The notes beneath the pieces were generated by a model. The model was given only the letters and a program-made list of their open reading frames with translations. It did no database searches and had not been told where the DNA came from. Below, in pieces: positions 8,588-16,407 of a stretch of DNA of 64,000 bases (positions are counted from its first letter, which is position 1; each line of letters opens with the position of its first letter). A program made the translations under genes and the position numbers. The stretch lies in contig NZ_JBJKFD010000001.1 in the NCBI RefSeq assembly GCF_049723905.1, positions 1,860,001 to 1,924,000 on the forward strand. Reading direction: 5' to 3'. Origin of the DNA: G963665185 sp049723905 (lineage in GTDB: Bacteria; Desulfobacterota; Desulfovibrionia; Desulfovibrionales; Desulfovibrionaceae).

Positions 8588-8655
8588 GTGGTTTCTGATA
8601 CGCGTTGGTTTATTTTTTTGATTCTGCGCCGTCATCGTGCCTTTTTCAACGGCCC
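8588..8655. repeat. R1 repeat, degenerate half copy
   Basis: This is a diverged right half of R1 (CTGATACGCG, then ATCGTGCCT and TTTCAACGGCC), directly left of copy B. It mirrors the degenerate-plus-intact layout at 7690-7879. Confidence 0.65.
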
Positions 8656-8658
8656 AGC

Positions 8659-8782
8659 AGGTTGCTCAAACAGGCGCGAGAAAAAGGCGCAAGAAAAATT
8701 CAAGGACGACGCGTAGTTCCTGATACGCGAGGGTTTGAGTTTTATCGAAGCAACGAAGTTATCGAGCCTGTTTCAGCGGTCT
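8659..8782. repeat. R1 palindromic repeat, copy B
   Basis: A 124-bp copy in direct tandem with copy C (period 127 bp). The outer arms are AGGTTGCT and AGCGGTCT. They pair through G-U wobbles only if the plus strand is transcribed, so the arm combination may be a recombinant of two subtypes. Confidence 0.85.
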
Positions 8783-8785
8783 GGC

Positions 8786-8909
8786 AGGTTGCTCAAACAG
8801 GCGCGAGAAAAAGGCGCGAGAAAAACTCAAGGACGACGCGTATTTCCTGATACGCGAGGGTTTGAGTTTTATCGAAGCAACGAAGTTATCGTGCCTGTTT
8901 CAGCAACCT
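8786..8909. repeat. R1 palindromic repeat, copy C (3' end of the hydrolase gene)
   Basis: A 124-bp copy with outer arms AGGTTGCT and AGCAACCT, perfectly paired. Its right end from 8869 to 8909 is coding sequence for the last residues and the stop of the isochorismatase-like gene. Confidence 0.88.
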
Positions 8910-9423
8910 GAGCATATCCATAGCTCAATGCCGCCATATACGCCGCCTGCACCTGCGCGGCAGGTACGTCCACGCCGCCAAAAGACAAGTTCGCCGCAGC
9001 GCACGCATCGTGAACAAGCACGCACTCGTACCCCAAATCCGCTGCAGCGCGCACTCCGGCGTCCACGCACATGTTGGTCATCATCCCGCAAATCACCAGC
9101 CGCTTCACCCCACGCGCACGCAGGACGTCATCCAGTCCGGTTCCCAAAAACGAATTGGGCCTGTGCTTGACCAGCACTGTCTCCCCTTCCTGCGGTGCGG
9201 CGCACTCATGTATCTCCGCCCCACTGGTTCCGGGAATAAAAAACGTGGCACCTTCCTGCAACGATTCGTGGCGGACGTGCACTATCGGCAGCCCCTCGGC
9301 CCTGGAATACGCCAGCAGCTGTTCGGCCTGCGCTCCTGCCTGTTCTGCTCCGGGCAGGGGGTACCTTCCGCCGGGGAAATAATCGTTCTGGATGTCGATA
9401 ATCAACAATGCAGTGGTTTCCAT
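8869..9423 (-). CDS. Isochorismatase-family cysteine hydrolase
   Basis: A 184-residue amidase-like hydrolase. The catalytic triad is visible as D10 (LIIDIQNDYF), K86 (LVKHRPNSF) and C119 (GMMTNMCVDAG). Family members act on isochorismate, nicotinamide, ureidoacrylate and other amides; the substrate here is not evident. I start at the ATG at 9423 (METTALL) with AAGGAGACGAC upstream. The last 13 residues (VAETGTITSLLR preceded by Q) and the stop are encoded by repeat R1 copy C, so the repeat has become the gene's 3' end. It is divergent from a GlxA-like regulator at 9526, a common pairing for this family. Confidence 0.88.
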   Translation of the reverse strand: METTALLIIDIQNDYFPGGRYPLPGAEQAGAQAEQLLAYSRAEGLPIVHVRHESLQEGATFFIPGTSGAEIHECAAPQEGETVLVKHRPNSFLGTGLDDVLRARGVKRLVICGMMTNMCVDAGVRAAADLGYECVLVHDACAAANLSFGGVDVPAAQVQAAYMAALSYGYAQVAETGTITSLLR

Positions 9424-9525
9424 GTCGTCTCCTTGTGTGTTTCTGTTCTCCTCGTTGTAGGCAAGGAGCCCTCTTGACAGAATAGGCGAAAACGACAAAA
9501 AATTTGCTGAAAACGACATTCGGAC

Positions 9526-10506
9526 ATGCCCATGAACCATCCCCTGCACATTGCCATCCTCGCCTATGACGGTTGCGTCGCTTCGGGCGTCAGCGGTTTT
9601 TCAGATGTCCTTGCCATGGCAAATCTGCTGGGCAAAAATCCCTTGTTCGCCCCCCGCGTTTTGGCAAAACGCGGAGTTCCGGTGCGTACCTTTTCCGGCC
9701 CGAACCTCCACCCTGATGCCCCATTGGGCGCCCCTGCCCCTGAAAATTTCCAATGGGATATCCTTTTCGTGCCGCCCGCCGTGGGCGTGAAAACTCCGCC
9801 GGTCGAGCTTGTCCAATGGACGCGCAAGGCCCACGCCGCCGGAACGATTGCCTGCGCCGCCTGTTTCGGCGTTTTTGTCCTGGCCTCTGCCGGATTGCTG
9901 CGCGACCGCCCCGCCACCACCCATTGGGGATTGGCCGAGTCATTCCGCTGCCGCTACCCGAACATCCCCCTGCACACGGAACATATTCTTCTGGACCACG
10001 GCGACATTATCTGTGCCGGTGGCCTTACCGCCTACTTCGACCTCGCCCTGCACCTGATAACCCGGTTCGCCTCGCACGATCTGGCCGCATCCTGTGCCCG
10101 GAGCCTGCTCCTGGACCCCGGACGCGCCCGGCAGACCCCCTACGAAAACCTCATTGCCACCAGCTCGCATGGTGATGCAGCCATAACCGAGGCCCAGCAA
10201 TGGCTGGCCCAAAACCATGCCCAGCCTTTGCTCATCAACGAACTTGCCCAGACCGTGCACCTGAGCGAGCGCACCCTGCTGCGGCGCTTCAAAAAAGCCA
10301 CGGGACGCACGCCGGGCGGTTATCTTCAGGCCCTGCGCATCGAACACGCCAAACGCCTTTTGGAATCGACCAGCGAGCCGGTGGACACCATCATCACCCG
10401 GATAGGCTATACAGACGCGCCCTCTTTTTTCAGGCGATTCAAAAAGCTGACCGGACTGACTCCCGGAGAATACCGTACCCGCTTCGGGCCGCCCCGGAGC
10501 GCATAA
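9526..10506 (+). CDS. GlxA-like transcriptional regulator (DJ-1/PfpI plus AraC HTH)
   Basis: A 326-residue regulator. Residues about 7-180 form a DJ-1/PfpI-like ligand domain (AILAYDGCVASGVSGFSDVL; the nucleophile-elbow region is ACAACFGVFVLASAG). Residues about 215-325 form the AraC-type double helix-turn-helix (INELAQTVHLSERTLLRRFK, then DAPSFFRRFKKLTGLTPGEYR). The start at 9526 could instead be the ATG at 9532. It is divergent from the cysteine hydrolase with about 100 bp between them, which suggests control of that gene. A hairpin terminator follows. Confidence 0.9.
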   Translation: MPMNHPLHIAILAYDGCVASGVSGFSDVLAMANLLGKNPLFAPRVLAKRGVPVRTFSGPNLHPDAPLGAPAPENFQWDILFVPPAVGVKTPPVELVQWTRKAHAAGTIACAACFGVFVLASAGLLRDRPATTHWGLAESFRCRYPNIPLHTEHILLDHGDIICAGGLTAYFDLALHLITRFASHDLAASCARSLLLDPGRARQTPYENLIATSSHGDAAITEAQQWLAQNHAQPLLINELAQTVHLSERTLLRRFKKATGRTPGGYLQALRIEHAKRLLESTSEPVDTIITRIGYTDAPSFFRRFKKLTGLTPGEYRTRFGPPRSA

Positions 10507-10548
10507 ACTGAAAAAACTGACTACGCACGAAAACGAACCGCCATAAAA

Positions 10549-10580
10549 AAACGGCGTGGTTCTGAACGCACGCCGCTTTT
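10549..10580 (+). terminator. Terminator of the GlxA-like gene
   Basis: CGGCGTG (10552-10558) pairs with CACGCCG (10569-10575), with an A-run before and CTTTT after. It lies between convergent genes and may also serve the minus-strand gene that stops at 10620. Confidence 0.7.
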
Positions 10581-10619
10581 GAAGTCGTAAAATTCCTGAT
10601 TCCAAACAGTGTGGACGGC

Positions 10620-11309
10620 TTACTCTTCCCCGTCCACGGCTTCCACGCCGGACTTTCTATACTTTCTGTATATCCGGTAGCCCCACAGGGTCGCTCCCAC
10701 AAACAGCACGGCAGCCAGGCCATACCGAACCGTGGAGTTCACCCGGATGCCGCTTCCCAAAAGTGCGAAAATAAGGGTCTGCGGAGTATACCCCACAATG
10801 GACCCCGCAACAAACGGCAGCAGTGGAATGGACGTGACCCCGCCGATAAGGCAGGTCAGCAGGTTGTTGCCCACGGGCATGAGCCGCAAAAGCAGCGACA
10901 TGGAAAACGGACTGGTGCTCAAAAACGCATCCACCTTGGCAATGCGCTTCCCGAACTTGGCCTGTACAAATTCCCGCCCCAGGAACCGGGCATAGGAAAA
11001 CGACAAGACACAGCCAAGCCCACAGCCCAGAACCGCCACAACGGTTCCCGCCACCGCGCCGAACGCATACCCGGCCAAAAAGGCGGGAATCTGACGCGGC
11101 AGGCCTATACCCGTAAGCAGGCCCGTGCCCGCGATGAACAGCAGCCAGCCCAAGGCCCCGCGTCCGCGGATTTCGCGGTCCACCCAGGCAGTGTCGAACA
11201 TATGTTCCAGTCCGCTGGCGCGGATGAACCAGCCAATGCAAACCAGCGTGCCGATAAGCACCAGGCCCTTGAGGAGTGCCTTAACAGGCGTTTTTTTATT
11301 CTGTGTCAT
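10620..11309 (-). CDS. TVP38/TMEM64-family (DedA-like, VTT domain) membrane protein
   Basis: A 229-residue protein with about six hydrophobic segments and the VTT-domain pattern GIGLPRQIPAFLAGYAFGAVAGT ... GRxF ... LLRLMPVGNNLLTCLIGGVTSIPLLPF. Members are inner-membrane proteins of the DedA superfamily, some of which act in lipid translocation. The ribosome-binding site is weak. It stands alone between terminator-like hairpins. Confidence 0.85.
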   Translation of the reverse strand: MTQNKKTPVKALLKGLVLIGTLVCIGWFIRASGLEHMFDTAWVDREIRGRGALGWLLFIAGTGLLTGIGLPRQIPAFLAGYAFGAVAGTVVAVLGCGLGCVLSFSYARFLGREFVQAKFGKRIAKVDAFLSTSPFSMSLLLRLMPVGNNLLTCLIGGVTSIPLLPFVAGSIVGYTPQTLIFALLGSGIRVNSTVRYGLAAVLFVGATLWGYRIYRKYRKSGVEAVDGEE

Positions 11310-11329
11310 GTTGGTTTATTAATGAGGAT

Positions 11330-11368
11330 GCGAGGGGGAAACCTCTTGAAAGAGGTTCTCCCCCTCGC
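11330..11368. repeat. R3 hairpin repeat, copy 1
   Basis: GCGAGGGGG ... AACCTCTT pairs with AAGAGGT ... CCCCCTCGC. Its reverse complement, with flanks, matches the hairpin at 56198-56236 over about 60 bp, including an upstream AAGGGGAGC. I recall such elements as common intergenic terminator-like repeats in Desulfovibrio genomes. Here it can end minus-strand transcription coming from the 80-residue gene. Confidence 0.75.
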
Positions 11369-11441
11369 GCTCCCCTTTCCAGAACTTTTTAATAGGCGAA
11401 TAAATTTCCCACAATTTTCGTTAAGTCTCGTGACAGATGCC

Positions 11442-11570
11442 AAGGTCGGGTAAGTTTTGTTTCCGGCAAGGCGGCAGGTATAAATTGAGGTGGGGACAGT
11501 AGTTAAACCTACGGCCCCGCACTCAATTTGTGACTGCCAACGCAGCCGGAAGCGAAAATCGCCTGACCTT
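11442..11570. repeat. R2 palindromic repeat, copy 1
   Basis: A 129-bp imperfect palindrome. AAGGTCGGGTAAGTTTTG and TTTCCGGC on the left pair with GCCGGAAGC ... CCTGACCTT on the right, and ATAAATTGAGGTGGGG pairs with CCCCGCACTCAATTT. It starts 19 nt from the stop of the 80-residue gene. Weaker similarity to copy 2 continues left to about 11408. Confidence 0.88.
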
Positions 11571-11588
11571 CATCAACAACAAAAAAAG

Positions 11589-11831
11589 CTATTGGACCTT
11601 AGGCTCCACCTCTTCCCCTTCCGCCTCCATGACCTGATCCACAAAAGCCCTCAACGCATTACGGTGCTTAACGAATGCAATGGAAAGCCCCACAACCAGA
11701 TACATCTCTTCGGAAGCTTCGTCGTCGCCCTCGTACAGATTTTCCAGGTAAATGTCGTGCGAACCGTTTCCGCGCAAAACAAAGGCAGAGTCTGCCGGAT
11801 CAAGCTCGATGATGGTCTTTTCTTTTTCCAT
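11589..11831 (-). CDS. Small acidic protein of unknown function (80 residues)
   Basis: The start is the ATG at 11831 (MEKEKTIIELDPADSAFVLRG) with GGGAGAG upstream; the open frame extends 24 codons further without a ribosome site. The protein is acidic, soluble in appearance, with one hydrophobic stretch (YLVVGLSIAFV) and an acidic tail (EAEGEEVEP). I do not recognise a family. It lies exactly between two copies of the R2 palindrome, and part of the upstream copy's flank supplies its ribosome-binding site. Confidence 0.7.
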   Translation of the reverse strand: MEKEKTIIELDPADSAFVLRGNGSHDIYLENLYEGDDEASEEMYLVVGLSIAFVKHRNALRAFVDQVMEAEGEEVEPKVQ

Positions 11832-11875
11832 GCAATCTCTCCCACAATTTGCGCCAAGACTGATATCGCAAAACC

Positions 11876-12006
11876 AAGGTCGGGTAAGTTTTGTTTCCGG
11901 CAAGGCGGCAGGTATAAATTGAGGTGGGGGCCCAGTAGTTAAACCTACGGCCCCGCACTCAATTTGTGACTGCCAACGCAGTCGGAAGCGAAAATCGCCC
12001 GACCTT
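11876..12006. repeat. R2 palindromic repeat, copy 2
   Basis: A 131-bp copy in the same orientation as copy 1 and about 95% identical to it. It ends 13 nt from the stop of the M16 peptidase gene. Two arm differences from copy 1 keep pairing as G-U or G-C in a plus-strand RNA. Similarity to the copy-1 flank continues left to about 11840 (CCCACAATTT). Confidence 0.88.
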
Positions 12007-12018
12007 CATCAAAAACCT

Positions 12019-14904
12019 TTACATGACTTCCAAAACCTTCATCCCATCCGTAAACCCGTCCTTGGAGCCGAGCACGCACACCTCGCCCTTTTCGGCAAGG
12101 CAGCGGCAGGCTTCGGCAAAGTCACGGAAGTCGCTGGCCGTCGTAGCCATGATCTGCTCGCGCATGGTCTGCAGCGAAGCCTCGGTACGATTGGTCAGCT
12201 TGCGTGCCAGGGAGGTGTAACCCTTGGCGTCGGGAAGCTGGTATTTGTCCATGTCGCCCGTGGAGCCGACAATGGCCTTGGCCAGTTCGTCGGCATGCAG
12301 GTCCAGCGAGGCAAGGTAGTCTGCCGCGCCGTTGTAGGCGTCCAGGGTACGCTGCAGATTAGGGTCGCGGTAGGAAATCATGCGGAACACGCCGCTGATG
12401 TCGTCGTACATGGTGAACGCACCATATGCGCCGCCACGAACGCGGACCCGTTCCCACAGATAGGCGGTCCGCAAATAGCGGCTGACCACCATGGCCGAGC
12501 CGTTCAGGGAAATGCCGTTGGCCTTGAGATTGACGGCCTTGCCCACGTAATTGACCTGGGCGGGAATAGCCAGCCCTTCGCAGGTGGAATAGACAAACGG
12601 CGTCCAAGTCTGAATGGGGCTGTCCGATGCGGGAAGGCCCGCAGCCAGATCGCCCAATACAGGCAGAGCCGAGTTGATGTCGGCATCTTCCGCCGTAACG
12701 TTCAGCAGCATGCGGTTGCGGTTGACGAGCAGGTCGCGGATGGATTCCAGCTTGGCCTGCACAGCGTCCCAGTCCGTGTCGATCTGTTTGGCGAGATCGC
12801 GCAAGAAGAAGAGGTTGTCCACGCCGTTGATGCGTTCGCTGGCAAATCCGGCAGGCGTAAAACGCGCGCCCAGACGCGAAGCCACGAACATGTGGCCCGA
12901 AGGGATGACCTGCTGCTCGGCACGGGCTTTTTCTTCCAGCACCATCTGGCGGAAACGGTCGCGGTTGCCCAGGTTGGCGTGCAGCAGCACGTCCTGGAGA
13001 ATGGCGGCCATGTCCTCGACCTTGTCGCGTGTGGACTTGGCGCGGACAAAGAACCATGCAGCCACATCATCGCTCTCGCAGATGGACGACTGAAAGGCCT
13101 GGGTGTCTATGCCGCCGGTCTTGGCCGCTATGCGCCGGTCCAGGGTGACGAAATCCAGGGTGTCTGTGCCGGTTTCCAGCAGGGCCCGTCCAAAAAGGTT
13201 GACCCACGGCAGCAGCTCGGCAGGCAGAACGCGCATGTCGAAGCCAAGGTCCGCATACACAATGCCTGCGGCGGGCAGGTCGTGCACCAGGGCCTCTACC
13301 GGACCGGCAGCCTGGTCCCGCGCGGGAATGGTCTGGTTTTCCCTGGGCAGGTCTTCCACGCCCAGGCGGGGAATGCGGGCCAGATCGCCCGGATCGTCGG
13401 GACGGCTCTGCATTTCATCCAGCATGGCGGCTTCTTCGGCCACCTCGCGGCGCTCTGCGTCGGACATGTTGTCAAACACCTTGCGCAGCCGCTCCTTTTC
13501 CGCGTCTTCGCGGCGCTTCAGCAGCTCCTTGTCCGGCTCCAGAATCAGTGTGACCCGATGCGGGTTGTTCAGAAAATGTTCGCGGATGAGATCCTCAAAG
13601 ACCGGAACTCCGGCTTCCAGATCGCTTTTAAGCGCGGCCAGGGGCTTTTCGTAGCGCAGCAGAGCCAGCGGATCGGCGTCGTACAGCCAGGTGGTGAGGC
13701 TCTTGACCATCAGTTCCAGGCCACGCGGAAAACGGCCCGTGTTCATTTCGCGCAGGTCGAATTCAATGGAATTGAGCGCGGCTTCGATCATGTCCTTGTC
13801 CACGCCCTTTTCCGCAATAGCGGCCAGCTCGTCCAGAATCAAAGGCTGCACCTCGTCCACGTTGGCCGCGTCCAGCCCCTTGAGCCCTGCCGAGTAGAAA
13901 AGCTGGCGCAGATCGCATTCCAGGCCGCCGGTGATGTCCTCGCCCAGACCGGAATCGATAAGCGCCTTGCGCAACGGCGAAGACGGCATGCCCAGAAGAA
14001 TCTCGTCCAGAACCTGCAGGCGCAGGTTGGCGTCGGCCTCCACGGTTTCGGGCAACAGCCAGTTGATCGTGACCATGCTCTTGGCATTGTCCTCGGCCAC
14101 GAACGAATCGTGCACAGTGCGCGGTTCATTCAGGCGGGGCTGCAAATGGACCGTGGAATCGACTTCCAGCGCGGAAAACTCGCTCAGGTAACCATCCACA
14201 AGCTCCAGTCGCTTTTCCGGATCATCGTCGCCCCAGAAATATATCCAGGAGTTTGCCGGATGGTAGAAGCGGGTGTGAAAGGCCTTGAACTGCTCGAAGG
14301 TCAGGTCCGGGATGTTGGCCGGGTTGCCGCCCGAATCCAGCCCATAGGTGTTGTCCGGGAACACCACCTGCTGCGAACGCTCGCCCAGAACCGAATCGGG
14401 CGAGGAGTACACGCCCTTCATTTCGTTGAAGACAACGCCCTTGTAGGAAAGCGGACCGTCTTCGTTTTCGGTTTCGTAGTGCCAGCCTTCCTGCTTCAGC
14501 ACATGCTCGTTGATGCGCGGATGAAAAACCGCGTCGAAATAGACATCGATAAGGTTGTAAAAATCCTGCACGTTGGCGCTTGCCACGGGGTAGCAGGTCT
14601 TGTCCGGAAAAGTGAAGGCGTTAAGGAACGTCTGCAAAGAGCCTTTCAGCAGCTCCACGAACGGTTCCTTTACCGGATACTTGCGCGAACCGCACAGCAC
14701 GGAATGTTCGAGAATATGGGCCACACCCGTGGAATCCTTGGGCGGGGTACGGAAAGATATGCCAAAGACCTTGTTTTCATCGTCGCAAACCATGGACAAA
14801 AGACGCGCTCCCGTCTTTACGTGACGGTAAAGGCGAGCTTCTGCGCGCAATTCCTGGACATTTTCACTGCTGACGAGTTCAAAGCCATGTGTTGTGAAAG
14901 TCAT
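12019..14904 (-). CDS. M16C zinc metallopeptidase (presequence-protease/insulinase type)
   Basis: A 961-residue peptidase. The inverted zinc motif HxxEH is H63-I-L-E66-H67 with the following CGSRKYPVKEPF typical of the PreP/M16C branch, which degrades short unstructured peptides in a closed chamber made of two halves joined by a hinge. A highly charged linker (about 465-500, KRREDAEKERLRKVFDNMSDAERREVAEEAAM shortened here) fits the hinge. No signal peptide is evident, so it is probably cytoplasmic. It is divergent from the HAD gene at 14976 and ends at repeat R2 copy 2. Confidence 0.93.
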   Translation of the reverse strand: MTFTTHGFELVSSENVQELRAEARLYRHVKTGARLLSMVCDDENKVFGISFRTPPKDSTGVAHILEHSVLCGSRKYPVKEPFVELLKGSLQTFLNAFTFPDKTCYPVASANVQDFYNLIDVYFDAVFHPRINEHVLKQEGWHYETENEDGPLSYKGVVFNEMKGVYSSPDSVLGERSQQVVFPDNTYGLDSGGNPANIPDLTFEQFKAFHTRFYHPANSWIYFWGDDDPEKRLELVDGYLSEFSALEVDSTVHLQPRLNEPRTVHDSFVAEDNAKSMVTINWLLPETVEADANLRLQVLDEILLGMPSSPLRKALIDSGLGEDITGGLECDLRQLFYSAGLKGLDAANVDEVQPLILDELAAIAEKGVDKDMIEAALNSIEFDLREMNTGRFPRGLELMVKSLTTWLYDADPLALLRYEKPLAALKSDLEAGVPVFEDLIREHFLNNPHRVTLILEPDKELLKRREDAEKERLRKVFDNMSDAERREVAEEAAMLDEMQSRPDDPGDLARIPRLGVEDLPRENQTIPARDQAAGPVEALVHDLPAAGIVYADLGFDMRVLPAELLPWVNLFGRALLETGTDTLDFVTLDRRIAAKTGGIDTQAFQSSICESDDVAAWFFVRAKSTRDKVEDMAAILQDVLLHANLGNRDRFRQMVLEEKARAEQQVIPSGHMFVASRLGARFTPAGFASERINGVDNLFFLRDLAKQIDTDWDAVQAKLESIRDLLVNRNRMLLNVTAEDADINSALPVLGDLAAGLPASDSPIQTWTPFVYSTCEGLAIPAQVNYVGKAVNLKANGISLNGSAMVVSRYLRTAYLWERVRVRGGAYGAFTMYDDISGVFRMISYRDPNLQRTLDAYNGAADYLASLDLHADELAKAIVGSTGDMDKYQLPDAKGYTSLARKLTNRTEASLQTMREQIMATTASDFRDFAEACRCLAEKGEVCVLGSKDGFTDGMKVLEVM

Positions 14905-14975
14905 GTTCGCTCCTTTTGTTTCGCAGCTTTGCGGTATACATGAGGAAGGCGTGGAAGAAAACCGAGGAGTACGGC

Positions 14976-15671
14976 ATGATCGAATTTTGCGGAAAGACCA
15001 TACGGGCCGTCATCTTCGACGCCGAGGGCGTGGTTGTTGATACCGAAACCGTATGGGACCAGGTGCAGCATGCATTTCTGGCCCGGCGCGGCCTTACCTA
15101 CAACAGGGCCAAAATGAAGCCCCTCATGGCCGGACGGCCGGGGCTGGAAGCAATGGCCGTGCTCAAGCAGCACATGGGGCTGCAAGACGACACCACTGCC
15201 ATGCTGGCCGAGCGTGATGAAATTTTCAGCGACCTGCTGGGCCGCACCGTTTGTTTTATCGACGGTTTTTCCTTGTTCTTTCAAAACCTTGAACAGACCG
15301 GACTGCCTACGGCCATGGCCACGTCCATGAGCCGCGCCATGCTGGACCGGGCGGACGATGCCCTGGGAATCCGCAGCTTGTTCAACGACCGCATCGTCAC
15401 CGGCGACGACATTGCCCGGGGCAAGCCTGCACCGGATATCTATCTGAAGGCTGCGGAACTGGCCGCAACCCCGCCGGAAAACTGCCTGGCCGTGGAAGAC
15501 ACGCCCATCGGCCTGCAAGCCGCCCTGTCTGCCGGCATGGCAACGCTGGGGCTGGGAACAACCTTTGACGTGGCCCACCTTTCCGAACTTGCGCATGCGG
15601 TGGCGGACGGGTATGCCGAGGCCGCCGACCTGTTATTTACCGACCATACCACAACCAGGAAGAAAAGATGA
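14976..15671 (+). CDS. HAD-superfamily hydrolase (phosphatase/phosphomutase-like)
   Basis: A 231-residue subfamily IA HAD protein. Motif I reads VIFDAEGVVVDTE, so D15 is the nucleophile, but the usual second Asp (general acid/base) is Glu at 17. Later motifs are MATSMS (motif II) and GKPAPDIYLKAA with VEDTPIG (motifs III and IV). I start at the ATG at 14976 because GAGGAG precedes it; an in-frame start at 14916 or 14940 is possible. It overlaps the next gene by 4 nt. The substrate is unknown. Confidence 0.85.
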   Translation: MIEFCGKTIRAVIFDAEGVVVDTETVWDQVQHAFLARRGLTYNRAKMKPLMAGRPGLEAMAVLKQHMGLQDDTTAMLAERDEIFSDLLGRTVCFIDGFSLFFQNLEQTGLPTAMATSMSRAMLDRADDALGIRSLFNDRIVTGDDIARGKPAPDIYLKAAELAATPPENCLAVEDTPIGLQAALSAGMATLGLGTTFDVAHLSELAHAVADGYAEAADLLFTDHTTTRKKR

Positions 15672-15880
15672 GTGTTCCGCAACGAAAAGAACTGGCCCCG
15701 GGAGTGCGCGTACGCATAATCCTTAAAAAGGATCAGCGCACCGGCAAACTGACCGAGGGAATAATCCGCGACCTGCTGACCAAGAAACCCGTGCACACGC
15801 GCGGCATCAAGGTACGCCTTGACGACGGGCAGGTGGGCAGGGTGCAGGAAATCGTCAACGGAGCCGGAGGAAACGAATGA
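15668..15880 (+). CDS. YwbE-family protein
   Basis: A 70-residue protein matching the YwbE (DUF2196) family: basic N-terminal part RKELAPGVRVRIILKKDQRTGKLTEGIIRDLLTK (quoted in part), then HTRGIKVRLDDGQVGRVQEIV. The fold is probably a small RNA-binding or KOW-like beta barrel; the function is uncharacterised. It overlaps both neighbours by 4 nt. Confidence 0.85.
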   Translation: MSVPQRKELAPGVRVRIILKKDQRTGKLTEGIIRDLLTKKPVHTRGIKVRLDDGQVGRVQEIVNGAGGNE

Positions 15881-16332
15881 AGATTTGGGTGGATGCGGAC
15901 GCCTGCCCCAAGGTCATCAAGGAAATCATTTTCAAGACCGCCATGAAGCGGAGCATTCACACCACATTGGTGGCCAATTCGTCCATGTACATGCCCGACT
16001 CGCCTTTTCTCGCCTTCCGGCGTGTGGGAGCGGGGTTTGACCGGGCCGACAACGAAATAGTGGAGCTTATGGAAGCGGGAGATCTGGTGGTGACAGCGGA
16101 CATTCCCCTGGCCGCGGCCGTTGTGGACAAGGGAGGCGTGGGAATAAATCCGCGAGGCGAGCTGTACACGACCGAGAACGTCAAAGCCTGCCTGAGTATG
16201 CGCAATTTCATGGCCGAACTGCGCGATACCGGGGTGGAAACCGGAGGGCCAGCACCTTTCAAGCCCAACGACCGGCACACCTTTGCAAATCAGCTGGATC
16301 GGTATCTGACGCAACGTGAAAGGGAAGACTAG
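15877..16332 (+). CDS. YaiI/YqxD-family (DUF188) PIN-like protein
   Basis: A 151-residue protein with the family start IWVDADACPKVIKEII and the conserved GFDRADNEIVELMEAGDLVVTADIPLA region. The Asp-rich pattern resembles PIN-domain nucleases, but activity is not established for the family. It overlaps the YwbE stop by 4 nt, giving a HAD-YwbE-YaiI operon. Confidence 0.9.
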   Translation: MKIWVDADACPKVIKEIIFKTAMKRSIHTTLVANSSMYMPDSPFLAFRRVGAGFDRADNEIVELMEAGDLVVTADIPLAAAVVDKGGVGINPRGELYTTENVKACLSMRNFMAELRDTGVETGGPAPFKPNDRHTFANQLDRYLTQRERED

Positions 16333-16407
16333 ACAATAGGAAACCCGGCCGCCACTGCACAGGCAATGTCGGCCAGGAAGCAGAAAGGGAAAAAAGAAGC
16401 AGAAAGA

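Noticed and set aside
12295..14943. An 882-codon open frame on the plus strand opposite the M16 peptidase gene
   Set aside because: It is the antisense shadow of a well-supported gene with the HxxEH motif; its translation has no family features and is rich in Gln/His/Val typical of GC-rich antisense frames.
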